Part shown: one piece after another, positions 1-7,216 of the stretch
How the letters are laid out: each line of letters opens with the position of its first letter
How positions within the stretch are numbered: position 1 is the stretch's first letter
Origin: Elusimicrobiota bacterium
Lineage (GTDB): Bacteria; Elusimicrobiota; Elusimicrobia; FEN-1173
Assembly (NCBI GenBank): GCA_016207625.1
Contig: JACQPF010000291.1
Location: 1 to 9,909, forward strand
DNA: 9,909 bases
Direction: 5' to 3'
Made by a program: the position numbers and the translations under genes
The notes under the pieces: generated by a model
The model's input: the letters and a program-made list of their open reading frames with translations, nothing else
The model's database searches: none
Told to the model about the DNA's origin: nothing

Positions 1-1193
1 ACGGCGGCGTCCAGGTCCGCGGGACGGTCCTTGGCCACATCGGGATGGTTTTCTTGATAGAAGGCCAGGAGTTTCGCCTGGATTTCCTTTGCGGCCGTCG
101 CCGTGTCCGCGTAATCCGAATCCAGGGCTTTCACCGCTTCCCGCTTGACGTAGGGGAGCGTCGGAGAGATGTCACCCGTGGCCATGGCTTCGTTCACGGC
201 GCGCAGGGGGGACCGGTAAACGTGGCTCGGCCGGTTGTGGCAATCGATGCAGTCCATCGCGCGCACCGTCGCTTTGCCGCGCTCCTCAGGCGTGAGGGGG
301 CTCTCGGCATGTTGGTACTCCGTCACGTTCCCCTTTTTGTCCGTCACGCGCACCCAGGCAATCTCCTGGCGCTCCTTGTCCCGGGCGATATACTCCACCT
401 GGTTGCTCACGGCCATATGCCAATGGATCCCTTCCACCGGGCCCTGTTTTTCGCTCCCGCCGCCGATGTGGATCAAGAGGGAGATGGGGTTGGGCGTGTT
501 CTTCTCGTCGGCGAGGTAATGGGGATAGACGTTTCGCCGGGATCCGAAGAACTTCTCCGGCCAGTGGCATTCCAAACAGGTGTCGCGGGCGGGCCGCAGG
601 TCTTTGATGGGCGTGGGGATGGGCTGGGGGAACTTATGGGCAAGCGTGGCATAGACCTGGTACAGGCCGCTGAGCTTGGACTTCACGAACCAGTCGGCGC
701 CGGGACCGATGTGGCACCTCACGCAGGCCACCCGGGCGTGGGAGGAGGTCTGATAAGCCGTGTGCTCCGGATTCATGACGCGGTGGCAGAGCGTGCCGCA
801 GAAGGCGACGGATTCCGTGGCTTGATAGGCCTTGTAGGTCCCGATGCTGGTCCCCAGCAGGAACAGGATGCCCACCACGGCGACGATGACCATCGTGTCG
901 CGGTGAACGGGGTTGGTGAGGTCGACGCTGATCTGCTTCGGAAAGAAAGAGGGTTTCCCTTGGGCCAGCCGGCGGCGCTCGATCAAAGCGCCCGCCGCGA
1001 TGAGGATCAGGCCGAATACCAGGATCGACGGCAGGAACACATAGGTCAAAAGGCCGAGGTAGATGGTGGTCCTTTCGACCATCAGGTCGATCAGGAAGAG
1101 AAGGATGATGATACTGAAGGACGTCACGGCCATAAAGGCCCCGACGGTGGACGTCCAGTTGTAGAAGGTGATCGGCAAGCGGCGGCGTATCAT
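1..1193 (-). CDS. NapC/NirT-family multiheme c-type cytochrome, ImcH-like (3' part off the left edge)
   Basis: The gene starts at ATG 1193-1191, with AAGGAG eight bases upstream, and reads leftward out of the window, so only 397 residues are seen. Three hydrophobic segments lie at about residues 16-39, 46-71 and 100-120. After them come heme-binding sites at C132-C136-H137 (CGTLCH, spacing CX3CH), C157-C160-H161, C206-C209-H210 and C315-C318-H319. The stretch RVMNPE after heme 1 and the histidine-rich segment before heme 2 resemble NapC/NirT quinol dehydrogenases. Proteins of this family oxidise menaquinol at the inner membrane and pass electrons to periplasmic carriers. Three N-terminal TM helices plus many hemes resembles Geobacter ImcH (seven hemes) more than the single-TM, four-heme NapC, NrfH or CymA. 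At least four hemes are present here, and any more would lie off the edge. The NapC/NirT call is firm; the ImcH-like assignment and the electron acceptor are inference. Confidence 0.88.
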   Translation of the reverse strand, partial: MIRRRLPITFYNWTSTVGAFMAVTSFSIIILLFLIDLMVERTTIYLGLLTYVFLPSILVFGLILIAAGALIERRRLAQGKPSFFPKQISVDLTNPVHRDTMVIVAVVGILFLLGTSIGTYKAYQATESVAFCGTLCHRVMNPEHTAYQTSSHARVACVRCHIGPGADWFVKSKLSGLYQVYATLAHKFPQPIPTPIKDLRPARDTCLECHWPEKFFGSRRNVYPHYLADEKNTPNPISLLIHIGGGSEKQGPVEGIHWHMAVSNQVEYIARDKERQEIAWVRVTDKKGNVTEYQHAESPLTPEERGKATVRAMDCIDCHNRPSHVYRSPLRAVNEAMATGDISPTLPYVKREAVKALDSDYADTATAAKEIQAKLLAFYQENHPDVAKDRPADLDAA

Positions 1194-1238
1194 TACGGCG
1201 TCTCCTTAAAAAGAATTCGCATCATCCTACAAAATTCT

Positions 1239-1268
1239 CAGGTCTTTCCGACAGCATTTTCAGACCTG
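1239..1268. repeat. Short inverted repeat in the divergent spacer
   Basis: CAGGTCT (1239-1245) and AGACCTG (1262-1268) are perfect 7-bp inverted arms separated by 16 bases, followed at once by the 10-bp palindrome TCCTATAGGA (1269-1278). They lie between the divergent cytochrome and PorV-like genes, 46 bases from the cytochrome start. They could be an operator for a dimeric regulator, but arms this short can arise by chance. No convincing -35/-10 pair was seen on either strand of this spacer. Confidence 0.3.
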
Positions 1269-1337
1269 TCCTATAGGATCTCCCGCGCCCGCATGCTCTA
1301 ATAGGGATACAGGGCTTCGACATCCCCGCGGCAACAT

Positions 1338-1343
1338 GAGGAG
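1338..1343 (+). promoter_or_regulatory. Shine-Dalgarno site that selects a CTG start
   Basis: GAGGAG ends six bases before CTG 1350, which opens a frame encoding a textbook signal peptide. The only conventional in-frame start nearby, TTG 1380, has no Shine-Dalgarno sequence and would cut the hydrophobic core in half. The ATG at 1336 overlaps the GAGGAG and is in another frame that stops after five codons. Confidence 0.5.
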
Positions 1344-1349
1344 CTTTGT

Positions 1350-2270
1350 CTGAGACTTTTCCCGATCGTCATCTTTTGTTTGTCGGTTTTCGTCCGCCCC
1401 CTCTGGGCGGCGTTTAACATACGCCACGTCTCCGCCCGCTCCGCGGGCATGGGGAGCGTCTTCCTGGCTTCCCGCCAAGACCCCTCTTCGCTTTTCACCA
1501 ACCCCGCCGGTTTCGCGGACCTCTCCACTTCCGAGATTTCTTTCCTCTATGGAAAGCCCTACGCGGGACTGCCGAACGTCGGGTTCGGAACGGGCCTCGC
1601 CACGTTTGCGTTCCCGACGCGGCTGGGTCAGGTCGGGGTGGGCTATTCCCTGTTCCAAGCCCAGGACATCCTCAAGGAGCAGGCCTTTGCCCTTTCTTAC
1701 GCGGTGCCCTTTCGCCTCATCCATGTGGGCCTTACGGTGAAGCGCTTCACCCAATCCTTTTCGCCCGGGTCGGATCCCTTCGCCGCCCGGGACCCCGTGT
1801 TCCAAAACGGTCTCTCCCGGTCCGCCACAGGCCTGGACGCCGGGGCCTTGATGCCCATCGGAGAATTCCTGAACCTTGGCGCAGCCGTCCGGAACATCAA
1901 CGAGCCCGATATCGGTCTCATCACCGAAGATAAGATCCTCCGGGAAATTGAGGCCGGGCTCTCCGTCCGGCTGGCCGGTGCGGGACTCCTCACCAGCGGC
2001 AACGTCGTGTTCAAGAGAGGGACGGACGGTTCGGGGATCGAATCCATTTTCCCGTACCTGGGCCTCGAAAAGAGCCTGGCGGCGAATTTCTCGGTCCGCG
2101 CCGGATTGAACCGCCTCGAGTACACGACCGGTTTCGGTTTCCGCAAGGGCTTCCTGGGCTTGGATTACGCCATCGTTTTTAACAGGAACCTCTTGGAAGA
2201 CAACACGGGGTCGCATAAAATCGGCGTGACGTATCGCTTCCCATCAAAAGCATTGAAGGAGAATCGGTGA
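1350..2270 (+). CDS. PorV/PorQ-like outer-membrane beta-barrel protein
   Basis: Starting at CTG 1350, the product is 306 residues. Residues 1-20 form a signal peptide (RLFPIVIFCLSVFV then PLWA, probable cleavage before AF). The mature N terminus carries the FadL/PorV signature SARSAGMGSVFLA, followed by SSLFTNPAGFADL (residues 28-58). The rest alternates short amphipathic strands rich in Gly and aromatic residues and ends in GVTYRF, as expected for a barrel closing on a final aromatic residue. Known PorV proteins are outer-membrane shuttles that carry type IX secretion cargo by its C-terminal domain; related UPF0164/PorV-like proteins occur in several phyla. The stop overlaps the GTG start of the next gene (GTGA at 2267-2270), so the two are almost certainly co-transcribed. 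That neighbour has a sorting-like C-terminal domain, which supports a cargo-shuttle role. The barrel family is confident; the role in secretion is inferred. Confidence 0.78.
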   Translation: MRLFPIVIFCLSVFVRPLWAAFNIRHVSARSAGMGSVFLASRQDPSSLFTNPAGFADLSTSEISFLYGKPYAGLPNVGFGTGLATFAFPTRLGQVGVGYSLFQAQDILKEQAFALSYAVPFRLIHVGLTVKRFTQSFSPGSDPFAARDPVFQNGLSRSATGLDAGALMPIGEFLNLGAAVRNINEPDIGLITEDKILREIEAGLSVRLAGAGLLTSGNVVFKRGTDGSGIESIFPYLGLEKSLAANFSVRAGLNRLEYTTGFGFRKGFLGLDYAIVFNRNLLEDNTGSHKIGVTYRFPSKALKENR

Positions 2271-5200
2271 AACAAGGACCGCGCGTTTCCCCGAGGATCT
2301 TGCTGCTGGCGGGATTCACCGCGGCGGCCGTCGGAGCGGCCCCCCTTTCCGCCGCCGGGGCGGTGGCCCGCCTGATGCCGCTGGGCGATTCCATCACGGA
2401 CGGGGTGGCCGTCCCGGGCGCCTATCGGGTGGAGCTTTGGAACAAATTCGTCACCGACGGCCTGAACGTGGACTTCACCGGGTCCTTGTCCAACGGCCCG
2501 GACAGCCTGGTGGACAAAAACCACGAGGGCCATTCCGGCTATCGCATCGATCAGATCGCCGCGTCCGTCAGCGGCTGGCTGGCCGCCGCCCCGCCGGACA
2601 TGGTGCTGCTCCTGATCGGCACCAACGACATGATTCAGAATTACCAGGTGGCCGACGCTCCGGCGCGCCTGGATTCCTTGATCAGCCGGATCGCGACGGA
2701 ACGCCCGGGCGCGCACATCCTCGTCGGCTCCATTCCGCCCCTGGCGGACGCGGCCGCCAACAACCGCGCCGTGACCTACAACGCCGCGATCCCCGGCATC
2801 GTCGACGCCCAGCGGGCGCTCGGCCGTAACGTCCGGTTCGTCGACATCTTCAGCAGCCTCACCGTCGGCGATCTCTACGACGGGAAACATCCCACCGCGG
2901 AGGGGTGCGCGAAAATGGCCGACGCCTGGCATCCCGCGGTCCGGGCGGCGCTGACGCCGACGCCTCTGTCCGTGGTCTTGGCCCAGCCGGCCTACAACGC
3001 CGCCCTCTCCACTCCCGGCACGGTGACGCTGCACGCCAACGTCTCCGATTTCGGCGGCACCGTTGTACGGGTTGAATTCTACAACGGCGCGGAAAAATTG
3101 GGAGAGACCGTTTCTTTTCCCTACGACTTCGGCTGGGTGAACCCGCCGTTGGGTCCGGCGGTGCTGTCCGCCAAGGTTTTCGACGACATCGGGAATTCCG
3201 GCGAGTCCTGGAGCGTGCCGGTCACGGTCTCGGAGGACGTCAATTCCATCGTCTTCTCGCCCGTCGCGGACGGCTACGCGGACAAGGCCAATCCGGCCGC
3301 GAATTTCGGAACGAGCGCCCAAATCAAAGCGAACGTCTATCCGGCCGGCGGGCTGGAATATGAGGGGTATCTGAAGTTCGACGTCTCCGGTCTGTCGGGC
3401 GCCGTGCGGAGCGCCAAGCTTCGCCTCTACGTCGTCAACCGCACGGTGGACGCCCCGGCGGTCTACTCGGCGGAGAACGCTTGGACCGAAAGCGGGCTCA
3501 CGTGGAACAGCCGGCCGGCGCGGACCGGCGGCGCCGTCGCCGATTTGGGCGCGGTGCCGCTCGAGAGCACCGTCGAATACGATGTGACCTCCGCCGTCGC
3601 CGGGGAAGGCTTGCAGACCTTCGCCCTCGTTCCCCAATCGGACGACGGCGTCACCTTTTCCTCGCGGGAGACCCTCCACCCGCCGGAGCTCGTGGTCGAC
3701 TCGGTCTTCTCCACGGACACCGAGCCGCCGGCCGTCGCCCTCACCGCGCCGGCGGACGGCTCGACCCTCCAAGGCTACGTGAGCGTTTCCGCCGACGCCA
3801 CGGACAACGTCGGGGTCCGCTTGGTGCGCTTTTACAAGGACGGCGCCTTCCTGGGAGAGTCCACCACGGCCCCCTATTCCGTCTCCTGGGACACGTCGTT
3901 CGTCGATAACGGCACGCACACGTTGACGGCCGTCGCGCGGGACGCCGCCGGGTTGGCGAGCACGTCCGCGCCCGTGGCGGTCACGGTGAACAACGTCGAT
4001 TCCACCCCGCCGGTCCTGGGTCCGTTGATGGCGGACGTGGGTTTTTCCTCCGCCACGGTCTCGTGGACGACCGACGAGCCGGCCACGTCCCAGGTGGAAT
4101 ACGGGGTCGGCGGATCGACCCAGTCCACGCCGTTGTCCCCGGTCCTGGTCACGTCCCACTCGGTGTTCCTGGACGGGCTCCAGCCCGGTCAGGCCTACCA
4201 ATATCGCGTCTTCTCGGGGGACGCGGCGGGCAACCTGTCGGTGTCCACGCCGGCGGCCTTCACCACGCTCTCGGACACGGCTCCCGTCGCGCTGACGTTC
4301 TTTTCAACGGAAGACACCTACGTCGACAAGGCGAAACCGTCCCAGAATTTCGGCGCCCTGTCCCAGATCAAGGTGAACGCGGACGTGCCCGACGGGTTGG
4401 AATATGAGGGGTACGTGAAGTTCAACGTCGCCGGCCTGACGGGAGGCGTGCAAAGCGCCAAGCTCAGGCTCCGCGTGGCCAACGGCACGGTGGACGGCCC
4501 CGCGGTCTACCCGGCCGAGAACGGCTGGACCGAAAGCGGGCTCACCTGGAGCAACCGGCCGGCCCGGACCGGCGGCGTCATCGCCGACCTGACCGCGACC
4601 CCCCGCAACACCGTCGTCGAATACGACGTGACGTCGGCCGTGGGCGGCAACGGCTTCTACACCTTCGATCTCGCGCCTCAGTCGGACGATGGTGTCGCTT
4701 TCTCTTCCCGGGAGACCGGCGACCGCCCGGAATTGGTGATCACCTACACGCCGTCCTCTGATTCCCAGCCGCCGGAGGTGTCCTTGACGGCGCCGGCCGG
4801 CGGCGCCACAGTGTCCGGCGCCGACGTCACGGTCTCCGCGGACGCGTCGGACAACCAAGGGATCGCCCACGTCCGGTTCTACGTCGACGGAGCGCTCCTC
4901 GTTGAGGACCCCTCGGCCCCGTATTCCGCCGCGTGGGACACGACGCTCGTGGCGAACGGCACGCACACCCTCACGGCCACGGCTCGGGATGCGGCGGGGC
5001 TGACCCGAACGTCGACGCCGACGGTCGTGACCGTTTCCAACGTGAACACAACTCCCGTCACCCTGACCTTCCTCCCGTCGGCCGACGCCTACGCCGACAA
5101 AGCGAACCCGGCCCTCAATTTCGGCGCGGGCGCGCAGCTGAAAATGAACGCGTACCCGGCCGGCGGATTGGAGTTCGAAAGCTATGTGAAGTTCGACCTC

Positions 5201-6604
5201 TCCGGCGTGGCGGGACCGGTGCAGAGCGCCAAGCTCCGTTTTTATGTGGTCAACGGCACGGTGGACGCCCCGGCCGTCTATCTCTCGGCCAGCGCTTGGA
5301 CCGAAACGGGCCTCGCGTGGAGCAACCGCCCGGCCCTGGCCGGCGGGATCGTGGCCGACCTCGGCGCCGCGAGCGCCAACACCCTCATTGAATACGATGT
5401 CACGTCCGCGGTGGCCGGGGACGGCCCGTACAGCTTTGCGCTCATCCCGCAATCGACGGACGGCCTCACCCTCAGTTCCCGGGAAACGGGGAACCCGCCT
5501 CAACTGGTCGTCACGATGGCGCCCGCCTCCGCGGCGGCGCCCTCGGCCGTCCCGTCGGCCCTCGGCAGGATTTCACGAGCTCATTACGGGAGCCTCCCCA
5601 CGGGCGGAACTCTCCTTCACGGCAGTCCCATCCTCGTTGAGGTGCACGTCACGGGAGGGAGGGTTCCGGATCCCGGCTCCTCGGCGCCGGCCGTTTTGTT
5701 CGTCAATGGTTCCCCGCGGTCGCTCCGGGCCGTCCGGCCGGGGCTCTATTCCGCGCTCATAGACCCGGCGGGCTTCCAGGGGCCGGTGCGCTATCGATGC
5801 CGGGTCCCGGGTTCGTCCGGAACGTCGATCGACACGCCGGAACAAATCATTGAGTTCAGCGACACCGTGGCCCTCGCGCCTTCCGTGGACGACGGGGCTC
5901 TTTGGGAAGCGCCCGACGGAACGTCTTTCGATGCCGGCTTCAGCCTTCGGTGGTCCCAGGGCGCCGGATTGTCGGGGGTCGGTCTCCGGAAGCTCGCGCC
6001 GGAAGCCCTCCCATGGACCGGCACCCCGGCCGAGACCGCCTTGTCCTTCTACGAGATCGTCCCCCCCGGCCGGGCAGGAGCGGACCTGCCGCCTCCCTCG
6101 GCCCTCACACTCTCATACAACGACGTGGACGGGGCCGACGAAGACGGAGACGGCGTGCCCGACGGGGACGGCTGGGTGGATGGGACGCGCGTGGACGAAC
6201 GCGCGCTGACCGTTTACGCGCGGGACGGGGATCGGTGGAGAGATCTCAAAGGGGAAGTGGACGCGAAACGAAACGCGGTCACGGTTCCGATCCACGGACT
6301 GACGGTTTTCGCGCTGGCCAGCCGCTCTCCTTTAACGGGCGCTCAAGCCGCTCAACGGTTCCTCTCGCCGGCGCTCGCCGACGGGATCAATGACGAAGCC
6401 GCCTTCGGGCCGGAAGCCCGGGAGGTGACCATCGTGGACGTCAACGGGCGGGACGTCTTTCACGCCACGGCGGAAGGAGGGGTTCCCGTCCTTTGGGCCG
6501 GGGTCGACAGCGACGGGCGCCCGGTTTCATCGGGGGTCTACATCGCCAAGATCCGCAAGCTCGACGGATCTTGGGCCTACCATACGCTCGTGGTCGTCAA
6601 ATAG
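2267..6604 (+). CDS. Giant secreted modular SGNH/CE3-like esterase with three CBM96 (DNRLRE) modules and a type IX-like C-terminal domain
   Basis: 1445 residues; GTG start preceded by AAGGAG (2256-2261). Order: signal peptide 1-32; SGNH hydrolase about 33-229 with Ser42 in GDSIT, Gly91 in HSGY, Asn120 in GTND and Asp205/His208 in DGKH; Ig-like 234-323; CBM96/DNRLRE 327-477; Ig-like 486-577; fibronectin type III 579-672; CBM96 675-828; Ig-like 834-926; CBM96 931-1086. An unassigned beta-rich region follows (1090-1350), with an acidic calcium-loop-like stretch at D1286-D1301. A C-terminal domain fills 1366-1445, with DVNGRDVF, SDGRPVSSGVY and a basic end. The hydrolase resembles CE3 and related acetylesterases that remove acetyl groups from polysaccharides, and all four conserved blocks are intact. 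CBM96-type modules are carbohydrate-binding in characterised cases. The protein is most likely exported and surface-attached or released, acting on extracellular polysaccharide. The exact substrate cannot be told from sequence. Confidence 0.88.
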   Translation: MKQGPRVSPRILLLAGFTAAAVGAAPLSAAGAVARLMPLGDSITDGVAVPGAYRVELWNKFVTDGLNVDFTGSLSNGPDSLVDKNHEGHSGYRIDQIAASVSGWLAAAPPDMVLLLIGTNDMIQNYQVADAPARLDSLISRIATERPGAHILVGSIPPLADAAANNRAVTYNAAIPGIVDAQRALGRNVRFVDIFSSLTVGDLYDGKHPTAEGCAKMADAWHPAVRAALTPTPLSVVLAQPAYNAALSTPGTVTLHANVSDFGGTVVRVEFYNGAEKLGETVSFPYDFGWVNPPLGPAVLSAKVFDDIGNSGESWSVPVTVSEDVNSIVFSPVADGYADKANPAANFGTSAQIKANVYPAGGLEYEGYLKFDVSGLSGAVRSAKLRLYVVNRTVDAPAVYSAENAWTESGLTWNSRPARTGGAVADLGAVPLESTVEYDVTSAVAGEGLQTFALVPQSDDGVTFSSRETLHPPELVVDSVFSTDTEPPAVALTAPADGSTLQGYVSVSADATDNVGVRLVRFYKDGAFLGESTTAPYSVSWDTSFVDNGTHTLTAVARDAAGLASTSAPVAVTVNNVDSTPPVLGPLMADVGFSSATVSWTTDEPATSQVEYGVGGSTQSTPLSPVLVTSHSVFLDGLQPGQAYQYRVFSGDAAGNLSVSTPAAFTTLSDTAPVALTFFSTEDTYVDKAKPSQNFGALSQIKVNADVPDGLEYEGYVKFNVAGLTGGVQSAKLRLRVANGTVDGPAVYPAENGWTESGLTWSNRPARTGGVIADLTATPRNTVVEYDVTSAVGGNGFYTFDLAPQSDDGVAFSSRETGDRPELVITYTPSSDSQPPEVSLTAPAGGATVSGADVTVSADASDNQGIAHVRFYVDGALLVEDPSAPYSAAWDTTLVANGTHTLTATARDAAGLTRTSTPTVVTVSNVNTTPVTLTFLPSADAYADKANPALNFGAGAQLKMNAYPAGGLEFESYVKFDLSGVAGPVQSAKLRFYVVNGTVDAPAVYLSASAWTETGLAWSNRPALAGGIVADLGAASANTLIEYDVTSAVAGDGPYSFALIPQSTDGLTLSSRETGNPPQLVVTMAPASAAAPSAVPSALGRISRAHYGSLPTGGTLLHGSPILVEVHVTGGRVPDPGSSAPAVLFVNGSPRSLRAVRPGLYSALIDPAGFQGPVRYRCRVPGSSGTSIDTPEQIIEFSDTVALAPSVDDGALWEAPDGTSFDAGFSLRWSQGAGLSGVGLRKLAPEALPWTGTPAETALSFYEIVPPGRAGADLPPPSALTLSYNDVDGADEDGDGVPDGDGWVDGTRVDERALTVYARDGDRWRDLKGEVDAKRNAVTVPIHGLTVFALASRSPLTGAQAAQRFLSPALADGINDEAAFGPEAREVTIVDVNGRDVFHATAEGGVPVLWAGVDSDGRPVSSGVYIAKIRKLDGSWAYHTLVVVK
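3245..5524 (+). repeat. Three-copy intragenic array of Ig-like plus CBM96/DNRLRE modules
   Basis: The CBM96 modules span 3245-3697, 4289-4750 and 5057-5524. Each has the same landmarks: YADKANP-type opening, NFG, a VKFD/LKFD-type strand, a SAKLR strand, a W-T-E-S/T-G motif, EYDVTSAV, and SSRET followed by a Pro-rich end. The preceding Ig-like modules 2 (3722-3997) and 3 (4766-5044) share NGTHTLTA and ARDAAGL. Copies 1 and 2 also share exact DNA blocks, for example GGACCGAAAGCGGGCTCAC near 3483 and 4529, so the duplications look fairly recent or homogenised. Module starts are 348 residues apart for 1 to 2 and 256 for 2 to 3; the difference of 92 equals the single fibronectin type III domain in unit 2. 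Confidence 0.85.
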
Positions 6605-6676
6605 TAGAATAGAAGGAGAACTCAGGGCCGCGTCCTTTCTTCCCCGCATTGCGTAAAGGCCTGGAAAGGAATTGAT

Positions 6677-7180
6677 ATGCCAGCCAAAAGCCCTGAAGAG
6701 ACCTTGCATCGCTTCTACGACCTCATCAAAGGAATCCGCATCGCCATGCTCACCACCGTGAACGCCAACGGCCGCCTGCACAGCCGGCCGATGGCGACCC
6801 TCAACACCGAGCCGACCGGAGATTTGTGGTTTTTCACGCGCGAGCACACCCGCAAAGTGGATGAGATACAAAAAGCTCATCAAGTGAATCTGACGTATTC
6901 CGAACCGGAAGCCGATCGCTTCGTTTCCGCTTATGGCACGGCCGAGCTCGTGCGAGACCCGGCCAAAGCGCGGTTGTTGTGGCGGCCGTACATGAAGGCG
7001 TGGTTCCCCGGAGGGCTGGACGACCCCGACCTGGGGCTCCTGCGCGTGACGGTGGAGGAGGCCGAGTATTGGGACGCGCCCTCGGGGATCATGGTCAAAT
7101 TGGCGGGTTTCCTGAAAGCCGTCACCGCGGGCCGCACGTACCCGCCGAGCGAGCACGAGAACGTTCCGCTGGGGCGCTGA
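6677..7180 (+). CDS. Pyridoxamine 5'-phosphate oxidase-like FMN split-barrel protein (general stress protein 26 family)
   Basis: 167 residues from ATG 6677, with a GGAAAGGA-type ribosome binding site just upstream. The family-typical pattern is visible: helix ETLHRFYDLIKG (8-19), strand IAMLTTVNANG, the HSRPMA segment (35-40), LWFFTREHTRKVDEI (50-64), and a WRPYMKAWFPGG segment (102-113). In this family those parts line the FMN phosphate and ring pocket. Members are cytoplasmic dimeric flavin-binding proteins linked to stress; their substrates are mostly unknown, and true pyridoxine phosphate oxidase activity is not expected. The gene follows the giant esterase by 72 bases without an evident terminator, so it may be read through or separately transcribed. 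It converges on the polyamine operon with only 36 bases between stops. Family confident, reaction unknown. Confidence 0.85.
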   Translation: MPAKSPEETLHRFYDLIKGIRIAMLTTVNANGRLHSRPMATLNTEPTGDLWFFTREHTRKVDEIQKAHQVNLTYSEPEADRFVSAYGTAELVRDPAKARLLWRPYMKAWFPGGLDDPDLGLLRVTVEEAEYWDAPSGIMVKLAGFLKAVTAGRTYPPSEHENVPLGR

Positions 7181-7216
7181 ATGACGAACGGTGCTTGAGA
7201 GCCGCCCGGAAAGCTT

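Noticed and set aside
45..1301. Long plus-strand open frame of 418 codons
   Set aside because: It lies antisense to the heme-motif cytochrome; its translation lacks any recognisable domain and is an artefact of high GC and third-position bias.
2165..4201. Minus-strand open frame of 678 codons, and a similar one at 4304-5503
   Set aside because: Both are antisense to the modular esterase; the products are Arg/Gly/Val/Asp-rich low-complexity sequence repeating with the sense modules, with no plausible ribosome site or family.
6613..6618. Orphan AAGGAG just after the esterase stop
   Set aside because: No start codon follows at suitable spacing, so no small gene is supported; the next gene has its own ribosome site near 6662-6669.
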